Assembly: GCF_014297285.1 (NCBI RefSeq)
Contig: NZ_JACOQI010000014.1
Location: 24,692-88,691, forward strand
Length of the DNA: 64,000 nucleotides
Reading direction: 5' to 3'
Source: Dysosmobacter segnis
GTDB lineage: Bacteria > Bacillota > Clostridia > Oscillospirales > Oscillospiraceae
Shown here: piece after piece, positions 1-8,972 of the stretch
How positions within the stretch are numbered: the stretch's first letter is position 1
Layout: the number at the start of each line of letters is the position of its first letter
Made by a program: the position numbers and the translations under genes
Notes under the pieces: generated by a model
What the model was told of the DNA's origin: nothing
Seen by the model: only the letters and a program-made list of their open reading frames with translations
Databases searched by the model: none

Positions 1-691
1 GCTCCTGCATGGCGGCCAGCAGGTTGTAGACGTCCTCTTCCATCTGCGCCGCGCAGTTGATGATGATGCGGCCGTCGGGATGGAGCACATATCTGCTGGC
101 AGTCCCGTCAAAGGCGGAGATATCCAGCACCTTCACAATATCGTCATTGTAATAGGAAACCGCCACGGCGTCATACGCGAAGCCCCGATAGGTCCCCTGA
201 TTTTCCGGACAGGCAAACACCAGCATCTCCGGCTTTCCGGGCAGCACGGCAGTCATGACGATGTCGCCGCCCTGGGTGATCCGGTCCTCCAGATCATCCT
301 GTATGCCCAGGTACCCCGTCTCCCCCGCAGCCGTCATATAGTTGCCATCGGCGGAGAGGAAGTAAAAGTCGGAAAAGCCCGTCTCCTGCTGAACAGCCTC
401 GATGAGCTGCCGGATCTCGTCCTCGTCGGAAATATGCCGCATGGTGGTTTCCCACAGGTGCAGGTAGGTCAGATTCTTCTCCACCACCTCGTTCAGCATA
501 TTGTTGGACTGGTGGAGCACCTCCGCCAGATGGGCGGTGCTCTCCTCGTAGACGGTCCGGGACACGAAGTCGAAATATCGGACGCCGGCAGCGGCGATCC
601 CCAATAACAGGACAAGCACCGCCGCCAAAGCAGCCACCCGCCGCTTCCCCAACGGTCTCATCCTTTTTGCGTGGTAATGCGTTTCTTCCAT
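1..691 (-). CDS. Sensor histidine kinase, N-terminal part (truncated by window edge)
   Basis: Reading leftward from an ATG at 691, 230 residues are visible before the window ends. A short basic N-terminus is followed by one membrane segment (about residues 18-37, rich in A, V and L) and then an extracytoplasmic region of about 190 residues with the look of a dCache ligand-binding domain, including the phrase FYFLSADGNYMTAAG. No kinase domain is in view, so histidine kinase (or diguanylate cyclase) is inferred from the architecture and from the neighbours. The gene starts 6 bp after the stop of the binding-protein gene at 698. Its ribosome site (GAGGTAAGG) overlaps that stop, so the two are translationally linked and lie downstream of the c-di-GMP riboswitch. 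Confidence 0.6.
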   Translation of the reverse strand, partial: MEETHYHAKRMRPLGKRRVAALAAVLVLLLGIAAAGVRYFDFVSRTVYEESTAHLAEVLHQSNNMLNEVVEKNLTYLHLWETTMRHISDEDEIRQLIEAVQQETGFSDFYFLSADGNYMTAAGETGYLGIQDDLEDRITQGGDIVMTAVLPGKPEMLVFACPENQGTYRGFAYDAVAVSYYNDDIVKVLDISAFDGTASRYVLHPDGRIIINCAAQMEEDVYNLLAAMQE

Positions 692-697
692 CTATCC

Positions 698-2542
698 TTA
701 CCTCAAGCTGATATAGGTCTCAGGCTCCGCAAGAACGGCGTCATCCTGTGCGGCGTATTCGGTCCAAGTATTCCGCACATGAACGTCTCCGCCTTCAAAC
801 ATGCGGCTTTCATCCGCAAGGAGGGGCGCCATGTGCTTTGCTGCGGCCAGACAGGTCACGGTAAAGGTGTCCTCGTCCCGGACCGCCTCCCCGTCCCGTG
901 TGACCTTCGTCAAAGTAAACGTCCCATGCTCCTCCTGCACTTCCATGGCAATGCCGCTGACCACCGGCAGAGAGCCCCGGTTAAACGGCGTAAAGCCACC
1001 CTCACAGCCCTCCACAAAGGCTTTGACGGTCTCCTTCAGCTCGGCGCCGCTCATTTCCTGCTGGTAGGCCAGCAGCCCATTGGGCATGATCATGTACCCG
1101 GCCATCTTCTCGGTGTAGTCCGCCTGAAGCACCGAGCCGGTGAAGCTGCTTCCTTCCGCGATCAGCACATCGGTCCCATAGATGCTCCGCAGCGTGTTGG
1201 CCATCACGGAAGCGGCCTCATTGCCGCCCTCGGGGCGGAAGGTATTGGAATAGGTCCGCTCCACTGTCAGGACAGTCTCCTCAGAGACGTCTCTTGGCTC
1301 ACGGAGCTGGCTGTCAAACGCCTTATACGCCTGCGCCGCGCTGTACTTCCCCGCGATCATCTTGGAGACCACGTCCTGCGAAACGGAAAAGAAATCGTTG
1401 GAGGCGATGCGGATATACATGTGGTTCTCCTCCACCACCGGCCGCACCTCCTGCAGTGCGTCCGTAAAGCGAAGGGGCACATTCTGACTGTAGCTCAGCG
1501 TGTCCTGCCCATTGCAGACGATGTTCTGGGCCTCCGCCGACAGCATCACCTTCAGCACCCTCATGGCCTTTTCCCGGCGCGCCTCATCCTGTTCCAGATC
1601 CCGGTTCAGCGCCACCTGAAAATACGGCGTCGTCATAAGCCACTTTTCGCCATTCTCGCCGAAAAACGGCAGGAACACCGTGTCGATGCCCGCCTCCCGG
1701 AACAGGCTCACCCCTGCGGAGGAGCCGAAATACATGGCAAGCTGGCCGTTTTGAAACAGCTCGGTAACCGTGTCATAGTTGTTATTCAGGTCCTCTGCAG
1801 TCAGATGTACGTCCCGGATGAATTGCTCCATGCGCTCAAAGGCCCCCGGCCACACCGTATCATCCAGGCCCACACGCTCCGTATTGGCGGGGTCGCTGTA
1901 AGCGGTGCGCCACTTGCGTCCCGCCGAGGAGGAAAGCGCCGTGGCAGACAGCCCCTGTAAGGTCTCCATACAGGTGTAGTCATAGGAGTAGTCGGCGGTA
2001 AAGCCCCGGAGCCCCACGGCCTCAAAGGCGCGGCAGGCGGAAATGAAGCTGTCATAGTCCGTAGGCAGCGGGATCTCATACTGCTCAAACAATCCGCGGT
2101 TCACCACAAAGCCGTGGGCGTCCGCGCACACCGGCAGCCAGTTGATGCTGCCGTCCTCATTCATGAAGCTGTTGAGGTAGGTATTATAAACGGTGCCCGC
2201 CTCGTTGCTGGTGGAAAGATCCATCAGGCTGTCCTTCAGCGGCTGTGCGTCATGGAGAGAAAACCGGCAGCAGGTGATCACATCCGGCAGCTCGCCGTTT
2301 TCGTTGAGGAATTTATAGAAATTCAGATCGTTGTTTCCCACCACAAATTCCACGTCCACATCCGGAAGCTGGGCCTGGACGTAGGGGGCGTACTTTTCAT
2401 ACAGGTTCGCCGTCCACAAATACACCTGGATGGGTTCTTCCTCATCCTCCGCAGTCCTCCCGGCGCAGCCTGCCAGGAGGGAAACGCTCATCGCCAGCGT
2501 CAGCAGCAGCGCAGCCATACATCCCCATACTCTCTCTTTCAT
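698..2542 (-). CDS. Solute-binding lipoprotein with 5'-nucleotidase-like C-terminal domain
   Basis: 614 residues. A signal peptide ends in the lipobox LLAGC (Cys26). Residues about 35-430 resemble family-1 extracellular solute-binding proteins (the VYLWTANLYEKYAPYV opening is typical of sugar-type binding proteins). From about residue 440 on, the sequence resembles the C-terminal domain of 5'-nucleotidases/UshA (ANTLRSIYGTDVLIAEG, MSGAELKETVKAFVEG, LPVVSGIAMEV). The metallophosphoesterase half of such enzymes is missing, so catalysis is unlikely. The C-terminal domain may bind a nucleotide or nucleoside. It is followed at once by a sensor kinase gene, so it is likely a ligand-sensing partner and not a transport protein; no permease lies nearby. 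ATG at 2542 has a GGAGG site 9 bases upstream. Expression is governed by the riboswitch at about 2.8 kb. Confidence 0.72.
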   Translation of the reverse strand: MKERVWGCMAALLLTLAMSVSLLAGCAGRTAEDEEEPIQVYLWTANLYEKYAPYVQAQLPDVDVEFVVGNNDLNFYKFLNENGELPDVITCCRFSLHDAQPLKDSLMDLSTSNEAGTVYNTYLNSFMNEDGSINWLPVCADAHGFVVNRGLFEQYEIPLPTDYDSFISACRAFEAVGLRGFTADYSYDYTCMETLQGLSATALSSSAGRKWRTAYSDPANTERVGLDDTVWPGAFERMEQFIRDVHLTAEDLNNNYDTVTELFQNGQLAMYFGSSAGVSLFREAGIDTVFLPFFGENGEKWLMTTPYFQVALNRDLEQDEARREKAMRVLKVMLSAEAQNIVCNGQDTLSYSQNVPLRFTDALQEVRPVVEENHMYIRIASNDFFSVSQDVVSKMIAGKYSAAQAYKAFDSQLREPRDVSEETVLTVERTYSNTFRPEGGNEAASVMANTLRSIYGTDVLIAEGSSFTGSVLQADYTEKMAGYMIMPNGLLAYQQEMSGAELKETVKAFVEGCEGGFTPFNRGSLPVVSGIAMEVQEEHGTFTLTKVTRDGEAVRDEDTFTVTCLAAAKHMAPLLADESRMFEGGDVHVRNTWTEYAAQDDAVLAEPETYISLR

Positions 2543-2593
2543 AGGCTATCGTCCCTCCAAAAAAATCCGTTCCATCCCGCTTGCTTCTGCCCT

Positions 2594-2639
2594 CAAAAAA
2601 ACACCTTCAGGACGTGGAACACCACATCCGAAAGTGTTT
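2594..2639 (-). terminator. Second leader terminator hairpin before the binding-protein gene
   Basis: On the minus strand an imperfect stem of about 16 bp (ACACTTTCGGATGTGG with CCACGTCCTGAAGGTGT) is followed by seven T. It sits between the riboswitch terminator and the start codon at 2542, so the leader carries two termination points in series. Confidence 0.65.
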
Positions 2640-2777
2640 CGTTCTCAGAATATCAGGTTTTGGACACCGCAAGCACACAGAGAAGTCTCTGCGCAGCTTT
2701 GATCGATCCTGCCGCCAAATAGCTCCATGCCTGCCAGCTCCCGCGTTTCAAAAATCCGCAAAGCAGCCGGGTCCAGC

Positions 2778-2801
2778 AAAAAATGACGGCGGCCCGTCGT
2801 C
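2778..2801 (-). terminator. Riboswitch expression-platform terminator
   Basis: The minus-strand hairpin GACGACGGGCCGCCGTC is followed by six T and begins at the last base of the aptamer closing stem. Overlap of the terminator with the 3' edge of the aptamer is the expected arrangement for transcriptional control. Confidence 0.75.
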
Positions 2802-2870
2802 GGCAGCTGGCTGACCCGGTGGGTCCCTTTAGCTTTGCGTCACCGGCTTGCGCCGGGTTTGCCTGCGATT
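2798..2870 (-). promoter_or_regulatory. Cyclic-di-GMP-I (GEMM-I) riboswitch aptamer
   Basis: On the minus strand the aptamer shows the diagnostic conserved blocks in order: AGGCAAACC (2856-2865), a GGCGCAAGCC stem-loop, GACGCAAAGCTAAAGGG (core at 2832-2841) and CAGCCAGCTGCCG (2801-2812). These are the class I c-di-GMP riboswitch consensus elements. It is followed by an intrinsic terminator and controls the gene at 698-2542 and the kinase after it. Whether c-di-GMP turns the genes on or off cannot be read with certainty. Confidence 0.92.
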
Positions 2871-2882
2871 CACTTATAGAAA

Positions 2883-2911
2883 ATAATAACACAGCCTTGC
2901 GCGGTTGACAA
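2883..2911 (-). promoter_or_regulatory. Sigma-A promoter of the riboswitch transcript
   Basis: Minus strand: TTGTCA (2906-2911), a 17-bp spacer and TATTAT (2883-2888). The aptamer begins roughly 12 bases after the -10 box, so transcription starts just ahead of it. Confidence 0.8.
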
Positions 2912-3060
2912 GAGTTCGTTAAGAAATATCTAAAGAATTTTAAGCTTTTCGCAACCTATCGGGCGTGATCCCGGGGCTTTGAACCGTAATTGAAGGGTCT
3001 AAGCCCAAGGCAGACCCTGAAAACGCAGATCCCCTTCGGGGTTTTGCCCGGTGCCGGCAG
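2912..3060. other. Intergenic spacer without recognised gene
   Basis: This is the space between the riboswitch promoter and the terminator of the upstream operon. No coding region or RNA motif was recognised in it. Confidence 0.4.
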
Positions 3061-3110
3061 AAAAAGAGTTCCGTTTTTGCCGATTATGGCAAAAGCGGAA
3101 CTCTTTTTTG
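3059..3110 (-). terminator. Terminator of the signalling operon
   Basis: A near-perfect inverted repeat (AGAGTTCCG...TTTTGCC arms around a 7-base loop) is flanked by A-rich and T-rich runs. It sits 35 bp past the stop of the kinase gene at 3144 and separates that operon from the riboswitch unit. Confidence 0.85.
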
Positions 3111-3143
3111 CGCTTTCTGCTCCGGACGTGCGGCTCGGCGGCG

Positions 3144-5714
3144 TTACCGCATCAGCTCCGACAGAACGCGGAACAGCTTCGGCAGGTCCAGCGGCTTGGC
3201 AATATGGCCGTTCATCCCGGCATTCAGCGCGTTTTTCCGGTCATCCTCAAAGGCGTTGGCCGTCATGGCCACGATGGGAACGCTGGCCTTCTCCTTGTCC
3301 GAAAGGGCGCGGATACGGCGGGTGGCCTCATAGCCGTCCATCACCGGCATCTGTATATCCATCAGGATCAGATCGTACCGGTCCGCAGGGGCATTCTCCA
3401 CTTTTTCCAGAGCGATCTGCCCGTTTTCCGCCGTGTCCACCTCGAAGCCGGCCTCCTGCAAAATGGTGGAGGCGATCTCCAGATTCAGCTCGTTGTCCTC
3501 CACCACCAGCAGCTTCTTTCCGGAGAAATCCGGTCCTTTTTCTGCCGCGGCCGACGCATCCTCCGCGCCGAAGGGCTTCGCCAACACGCTGCGCAGCTCG
3601 GACATAAAGAGCGGTTTCGCACAGAAGGCCGTCACACCGGCCTCCTTCGCTTCCGTCTCGATATCCGTCCAGTCATAGGCGGTGAGAATGATGATGGGCG
3701 TCGCATCCCCGATGATTTTGCGGACCTGACGCACCACCTCGATGCCGTTCATATCCGGAATCAGCCAGTCGATGATATAGACGCTGAAGGCGTCCCCCTG
3801 CTCCATGGCGTCCTTGGCCCGGATGACCGCCTCCTTGCCGGAGATGGTCCAATCCGGCCGCATCCCGATGGACTGCAGCATCTTGCTGACGTTCAGACAG
3901 GTGCCGGTATCGTCATCCGCCACCAGGGCACGGAGGCCCTCCAGCTGGGCGATCTGCTTCGGCTCCTGCTTCTCTCCGCTGACGGGGAACCGCAGTGCCA
4001 CCACGAATTCCGAGCCCTTCCCGGGCTCGCTCTCCACGGTGATGGTCCCCCCCATCATATCCACAAGGCTCTTGGTGATGGACATTCCCAGACCGGTGCC
4101 CTGGGTCTTGCTGACGGTGGAGGTCTCCTCCCGGGAGAACTGCTCAAAGATATGCTTCCGGAACTCCTCACTGATGCCGATGCCGTTGTCCCGGATGTGG
4201 AATTCATAGTCCGCATACCCCTTCGGCGCGGTGGGCTCCTCCACGATCCGCAGGCTGACCATACCGCCGGTGGGCGTGAATTTCACGGCGTTGGACAGGA
4301 TGTTCAGCAGGATCTGGTTGAGCCGCATGGGGTCGGCAATGACCTGCTCATCCACAACATCGATGGTATCGATGAACAGGGACAGCCGCTTGGCAACGAT
4401 GTTCGACTGAACGATGTCCCGGATGTCATGCACCAGATCCGGCAGATACACCGGCTTTGTCTCCAGGGTGACCCGACCGCTTTCGATGCGGCTCATATCC
4501 AGCACATCGTTGATGAGGGACAGCAGATGCTGGCTGGCGGTGGAGATCTTTTTCAGGTAATCAATGACCTGATCCCGGTTGTCAATATGGGTGGCCGCCA
4601 AAGAGGTGAAGCCGATGATGGCGTTCATCGGTGTGCGGATATCGTGGGACATATTGAACAGGAACTCCCGCTTGGCGCGGTTCGCCGCCGCCTCATGGCG
4701 GACGGCAAGCTCCAGCTCGGCATTCTTCTGCTCCAGAGATTCCTTATAAGCCTGCTCGGACTTCTCCTGCCGGAGCTGGAATTTCCGGGCGGTGCTCCAG
4801 CGGAGCCCCAGGACCAGCACCAGGATCAGGATATACGCAGCCAGAGCCATCGTCAGGTTCGGCGAGGTGGCGCTGTCGATCTGCCTGGCGGGAACGTATG
4901 CATAAAGATAGTAATTCCGCCCGTGGCTATACATGCCATAGTACTGCCCCATACCGTTTCCGACGTTCACAAATGTCAGCTTTTCCGACTGATTACTCTT
5001 TCGGATCGACTGGATCAGCCGGTCGTCGGAAACGTCCTTTCCGATGAGCTCCGGGTCATTGGACGCCTCCACCCGGCTCCCCTTTACCACAAGGAAGGTC
5101 GCCACGGTGTCGGCGTCATAGCCGTTCAGCAGAGTTTGGACGGACAGAACGGACTTCTGGGAAAAGGACGCCAGCGTATGGCGGTAGGCCAGCACCGCGC
5201 CGGTGTTATTGGCGCAGCTATGTACAGCGATATCGGCATAGGAGCCGTCCTCCAGATATACCCGCTTCACATAGGTCTTCTGGGGATAGCCGATGACGTC
5301 AAGGACCGACGCCCGTTCCAGGTCGGTCCGGAGCCGGGCGTAGCCGATGCCGTGCTCCGTGTACTCGCACACCACGTTCCCCTGCTGATCCAGTACGGAA
5401 ATTCCTGTAAGCCACAGCTTGTCGGCATACACCTCCAGCTCCGCCTCGCTGCAGTCCAGAGAGATCTCCTCCAGCGTCCGAATGACGGTACTGCCCCGCA
5501 TCAGGCTTTTGGCGACGGCAATATTGTTGTAGTTCACATAGCTGTCCGTCTGATCCTTGATAAATTCGACTGTGGTCGTCAGCCGTTCCTCGCACCGGCG
5601 GATATCCACCTTGTGGGAGAAGGTGTACACCACGCTCAAAGCAATGATCCCCACCGCAAGACAGGCATACCAGAACCTTGCGCTGAACATGCTCTGTGTT
5701 TTTTCACTGCCCAA
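3144..5714 (-). CDS. Membrane hybrid sensor histidine kinase with two receiver domains
   Basis: 856 residues. TM1 lies at about 12-32, an extracytoplasmic sensor region at 33-285 and TM2 at about 287-306. A HisKA domain carries the phospho-acceptor in FNMSHDIRTPMNA (His357). A HATPase domain follows with the DNGIGISEEF and TGLGMSITKSLVD boxes, then REC1 (LVADDDTG, IIDWLIPDMNG, conserved Lys in CAKPLF) and REC2 (VVEDNELN, LMDIQMPVMDG, IAKPLD). It would autophosphorylate and pass phosphate to its RECs; the HPt protein at 11.5-11.9 kb is a plausible shuttle. The start used is TTG at 5714, which overlaps the stop of the binding-protein gene by 11 bp and has GAGGTAGAGAG upstream. An ATG at 5690 is the alternative. 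The overlap suggests the binding protein upstream feeds this sensor. Confidence 0.93.
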   Translation of the reverse strand: MGSEKTQSMFSARFWYACLAVGIIALSVVYTFSHKVDIRRCEERLTTTVEFIKDQTDSYVNYNNIAVAKSLMRGSTVIRTLEEISLDCSEAELEVYADKLWLTGISVLDQQGNVVCEYTEHGIGYARLRTDLERASVLDVIGYPQKTYVKRVYLEDGSYADIAVHSCANNTGAVLAYRHTLASFSQKSVLSVQTLLNGYDADTVATFLVVKGSRVEASNDPELIGKDVSDDRLIQSIRKSNQSEKLTFVNVGNGMGQYYGMYSHGRNYYLYAYVPARQIDSATSPNLTMALAAYILILVLVLGLRWSTARKFQLRQEKSEQAYKESLEQKNAELELAVRHEAAANRAKREFLFNMSHDIRTPMNAIIGFTSLAATHIDNRDQVIDYLKKISTASQHLLSLINDVLDMSRIESGRVTLETKPVYLPDLVHDIRDIVQSNIVAKRLSLFIDTIDVVDEQVIADPMRLNQILLNILSNAVKFTPTGGMVSLRIVEEPTAPKGYADYEFHIRDNGIGISEEFRKHIFEQFSREETSTVSKTQGTGLGMSITKSLVDMMGGTITVESEPGKGSEFVVALRFPVSGEKQEPKQIAQLEGLRALVADDDTGTCLNVSKMLQSIGMRPDWTISGKEAVIRAKDAMEQGDAFSVYIIDWLIPDMNGIEVVRQVRKIIGDATPIIILTAYDWTDIETEAKEAGVTAFCAKPLFMSELRSVLAKPFGAEDASAAAEKGPDFSGKKLLVVEDNELNLEIASTILQEAGFEVDTAENGQIALEKVENAPADRYDLILMDIQMPVMDGYEATRRIRALSDKEKASVPIVAMTANAFEDDRKNALNAGMNGHIAKPLDLPKLFRVLSELMR

Positions 5715-6504
5715 GGCTCTCTACCTCCAGATAGGTTTCGGGGTGCTCCAGATATCTGCCGAGGATCTCCTGCAGAGTGCCGTCCTGCCGCATCTGGGCA
5801 AAGGTCTCCGTCAGCCTTTGGGCCAGCCCACGGTTATCATTGTTGGAAAAGGCGACGCCGATCCCGGTGACCAGCAGGGGCTTGTCCAGAATACGGAACT
5901 CCGCCCCGTAGTCCTCCATATATTGCAGAATGGCCATCTCATGGGCGGCAACAGCGTCCACATAGCCGCAGTCCAGCGCGGCGTACTGCACGCCACGGTC
6001 CTCCAGGCTGATGATGGCCCCGAACTCCGGGATATCGGCGATCCGGTGGTGGAGGAACAGATCCTCCGGCTTTCCGGTGGACTGCACGGCAATGGTCTTT
6101 CCGGCCAGATCGCCCATGGTGTAAATATCGCTGCCCGCGTCCACGGCGATCACCTGGCGGCTGATCGCGTAGGGCCCGGCCCACTGGTAGTCATACTCCC
6201 GGCCGCTCATGGAAAAGCAGCCCCAGATGCAGTCGATCTCGCCGCTGTCCACCAGTGTTTTCTTCTGTTCCCAGTCGATGGTGGTGAACACCGCCTGATA
6301 CCCCATCCGCCGGAAGGCCTCCGTAGCGATCTCCACATCGATGCCGGTGGGGTCGCCGTTATCGTCCAGATAGACGTAGGGCGGGTAGGTATCGCTGCCG
6401 ATGATGATCTCGGGGAGTGCGGGTTCCGGCTGCTGTGCGCCGCAGCCGCAGAGCAGCCCCACGGACAGCAGACAGGTCAAAATAAGTGCTGTGATGCGTT
6501 TCAT
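5704..6504 (-). CDS. Amino-acid-type (SBP family 3) binding lipoprotein
   Basis: 266 residues from ATG 6504, which has GAGGAAAA about 11 bases upstream; a TTG 24 bp earlier is possible but lies in the ribosome-site region. Signal peptide with lipobox LLCGC. The mature part has the family-3 periplasmic-binding fold signatures (IGSDTYPPYVYLDDNGDPTG, GIDVEIATEAFRRMGY, DLAGKTIAVQSTG, FAQMRQDGTLQEILGRY). No permease or ATPase is adjacent; the gene lies between two hybrid kinases and overlaps the second. The likely role is capturing an amino acid or related ligand and presenting it to the sensor domain of the kinase at 3144-5714. A stand-alone transport role is less likely. Confidence 0.88.
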   Translation of the reverse strand: MKRITALILTCLLSVGLLCGCGAQQPEPALPEIIIGSDTYPPYVYLDDNGDPTGIDVEIATEAFRRMGYQAVFTTIDWEQKKTLVDSGEIDCIWGCFSMSGREYDYQWAGPYAISRQVIAVDAGSDIYTMGDLAGKTIAVQSTGKPEDLFLHHRIADIPEFGAIISLEDRGVQYAALDCGYVDAVAAHEMAILQYMEDYGAEFRILDKPLLVTGIGVAFSNNDNRGLAQRLTETFAQMRQDGTLQEILGRYLEHPETYLEVESLGQ

Positions 6505-6524
6505 GTATCTCGTTTTCCTCAGTT

Positions 6525-8945
6525 TCAAAGCAATTCCCGCAGCGTTTCCCGCAGGATCTCCGTATTGATGGGCTTGGCAATATGGCCGTTCATTCCCACG
6601 TTGAAGGCCTTCTGCCGGTCCTCGGCAAAGGCGTTGGCCGTCATGGCCACAATGGGGATCCCGGCTTTTTCCTTATCCGGCAGGCCGCGGATCGCCAGCG
6701 TCGCCTGATAGCCGTCCATATTGGGCATCTGAATGTCCATCAGGATCAGGCCGTAGGTCCCAGCCGCCTCATGCTGATACCGGTCCACGCAGTCGGCGCC
6801 GTCTACGGCCCGATCCACCGTAAAGCCCATATCCTGCAAAAATGCGGTGGCGATCTCCGCGTTTAGGTCATTGTCCTTCGCCAGCAGCAGCCGCTTCCCG
6901 GTGAGGCAGTGGTCAGACTGCTCCTCCGTCCCGGCGGGCGTCTTCTCACAGTGCGCCTGGTCCGCCAGCTTATGGGTCAGCGTCACAGTGAATTTCGACC
7001 CCTTCCCCTGCTCGCTTTCCACGGTGATCGTGCCGCCCATCAGCTCCACAAGGCTCCGGACGATGGGCATACCCAGTCCGGTTCCCAGCACTTTGCCCGC
7101 AGTGGTGTTCCGCTCTCTGGAGAAGGGCTCAAACAGATGAGGCAGAAACTCCCGGCTGATGCCGATGCCGGTATCGGCCACCTCGGTACGCAGCGTCACG
7201 TGTCCCGGCTGAGCGCAGGGCAACTCCTCGGTGGTGACCGTGACGGTCCCACCGGGTGGGGTGTACTTGACGGCGTTGCTGATCAGGTTTGTAAAGAGCT
7301 CCTGCAGCTTTGTAACGTCGCATAGAATATCCAGATTCGTCGCCTTCTGCACTCTGGTCAGTGTCAGATTCTTTTTCCGGGCCTCCCCCTGGAAAACGGC
7401 GACGATCTTGCCGACGACATCTCCCACGCGGTTGTAGTCTTCATTCAGTTCCAGCCGCCCGCTCTCGATCTTCGTCATGTCCAGCACGTTGTTGATGATG
7501 GACAGCAGCAGGCTGCCGGACTCCTCGATCATCTCCTGATAGTGGAGCAGCTTGGGGTCCGTCAGTTCCTTCCGCATCAGGTGCGCGTAGCCCAGAATGG
7601 CATTCATGGGCGTGCGGATGTCATGGGACATATTCAGCAGAAAGGCGGTCTTGGCCTCGTTGGCTTTTTCCGTCGCCTGATAGGCGATCTTCAGCTTCTG
7701 GCGTTCCAATTCCTGCCGCTTTTCCTTGGTGACGTTTCTGGTCACATAGAGGATGTGGGTGACCCGTCCGGCTTCATCCCGCCGCTTTTCGATAAACCGG
7801 GCCATGTACCAGTTGCCGTTGGTGGCTAAATAATCCATCCCCACCGTATCGGTATCCGCCAGCCGGTCCGGCACCGTGGACAGGTCAAAGAACTGCCGGA
7901 CCGCCAGCCGGTACTCCGGGTCCACAAAGGTGCTGCACAGCTCGTTCAGCTTCTGCTGGGCCATGCCCCGGTGTCCCGTCAGGCGATGTACGGAGTTGTC
8001 GCTGGAGATCTCCTCATAGAAGTTCTTTTTCAGGTCGATCCGGAAAATGGAGAAATACAGCCGGCTCACAGAGGAGATGATCTCGTGATCCAGCTCCGCC
8101 TCCTGCCGGGCGGTCTGCGCCTCCCGCAGAGCCCGCTGGAAGCGCTCCCGCGTCTCATGCTTTTCATCGGTGTTGACGAAGATCCCGTCAAAGAACTCCG
8201 GGGACCCGTCCGCACGGCGGGACAGGCCGCCGGTGGTGTGGAACCAGTGGTAGGTGCCGTCCTTGTGGCGCAGGCGGTATTCCACGTCAAAGGGCTGCTC
8301 CCCCGTGGTATCCTCCACCACCGCTTCGTAAGCGCTCAGGACCCGCGCCTCATCCTCCGGGTGGAGCTGTCTGGTCCACGCTTCAAAGGCATTGGGAAAC
8401 TCCTTTTCCGAGTGGAAGCCCAGCATCTGCCGCAGCGTGTCGGACCATTCCACGGAGACCCGCTCCCACCGGTCATTGAACGTCAGGTGCCAGGCGCCGG
8501 AGGACATGGACTTGTGGATATTCCGAAAGGAGACGATCTGCTCCTCCAGCTTTTTCCGATAGGTGTCCTCCTTCCAGGAGTTCCGCAGAAGCAGGGCGCA
8601 CTCGCCTGCCTCGTCGATGGGCAGGCAGTCGATATACAGATGAAATTTCCGCGCCTCGTCCTGTGCCTCCAGCCTTGCGGGGCTCTTTTCAAAGGCCGCC
8701 GTATAAAACGGTCCCATCCACTCGCTTGCGCCATCCGGGCGCAGCGTCAGGAAGCTGTTGCTCACCAGCTCCGCCCGGGTCCGCCCCGTCAGCGTTTCCA
8801 ACGCCTGATTGCAGCAGAGAAAGCTCCAGTCTGCCGGGCGGCCGGTCTCATCCAGTTCCACGCGAACAATGCCAAAAGGCAGGGAGCTGTCTTTGAACAT
8901 GGTGATTAGGGCTTCTTTTCCGCAATTCTGCACCGCAGTCTCCAC
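6525..8945 (-). CDS. Cytosolic PAS-domain hybrid histidine kinase
   Basis: 806 residues with no membrane segment. PAS-like domains occupy about 20-125, 150-265 (a PAS_3-like region with EYRLRHKDGTYHWF) and 290-410. A HisKA domain follows with NMSHDIRTPMNAILGY (His441), then a HATPase domain (DTGIGISREF, GTGLGMPIVRSLVE), then one REC from about 682 (LMDIQMPNMDGYQ, IAKPIN). The first acidic position of the REC is unusual: LLLAKDNDLN has Lys where the family has Glu or Asp. The start is drawn at GTG 8945, but AGGAAGG abuts it, so GTG 8933 fits the ribosome site better. It lies between the c-di-GMP enzyme and the binding protein on one transcript. Confidence 0.92.
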   Translation of the reverse strand: METAVQNCGKEALITMFKDSSLPFGIVRVELDETGRPADWSFLCCNQALETLTGRTRAELVSNSFLTLRPDGASEWMGPFYTAAFEKSPARLEAQDEARKFHLYIDCLPIDEAGECALLLRNSWKEDTYRKKLEEQIVSFRNIHKSMSSGAWHLTFNDRWERVSVEWSDTLRQMLGFHSEKEFPNAFEAWTRQLHPEDEARVLSAYEAVVEDTTGEQPFDVEYRLRHKDGTYHWFHTTGGLSRRADGSPEFFDGIFVNTDEKHETRERFQRALREAQTARQEAELDHEIISSVSRLYFSIFRIDLKKNFYEEISSDNSVHRLTGHRGMAQQKLNELCSTFVDPEYRLAVRQFFDLSTVPDRLADTDTVGMDYLATNGNWYMARFIEKRRDEAGRVTHILYVTRNVTKEKRQELERQKLKIAYQATEKANEAKTAFLLNMSHDIRTPMNAILGYAHLMRKELTDPKLLHYQEMIEESGSLLLSIINNVLDMTKIESGRLELNEDYNRVGDVVGKIVAVFQGEARKKNLTLTRVQKATNLDILCDVTKLQELFTNLISNAVKYTPPGGTVTVTTEELPCAQPGHVTLRTEVADTGIGISREFLPHLFEPFSRERNTTAGKVLGTGLGMPIVRSLVELMGGTITVESEQGKGSKFTVTLTHKLADQAHCEKTPAGTEEQSDHCLTGKRLLLAKDNDLNAEIATAFLQDMGFTVDRAVDGADCVDRYQHEAAGTYGLILMDIQMPNMDGYQATLAIRGLPDKEKAGIPIVAMTANAFAEDRQKAFNVGMNGHIAKPINTEILRETLRELL

Positions 8946-8972
8946 CTTCCTGTTTCGATTGAATATTCATGC

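Noticed and set aside
2653..2892. Minus-strand reading frame of 79 codons
   Set aside because: It is the c-di-GMP riboswitch and its terminator read as protein; the conserved RNA blocks explain the sequence.
3051..5870. Very long plus-strand open frame (939 codons)
   Set aside because: It is the complement of two well-supported minus-strand genes; its protein is His/Arg/Gln-rich with no domain, as expected for an antisense frame in GC-rich DNA. The same holds for the plus-strand frames at 9294-11696 and 15783-18245.
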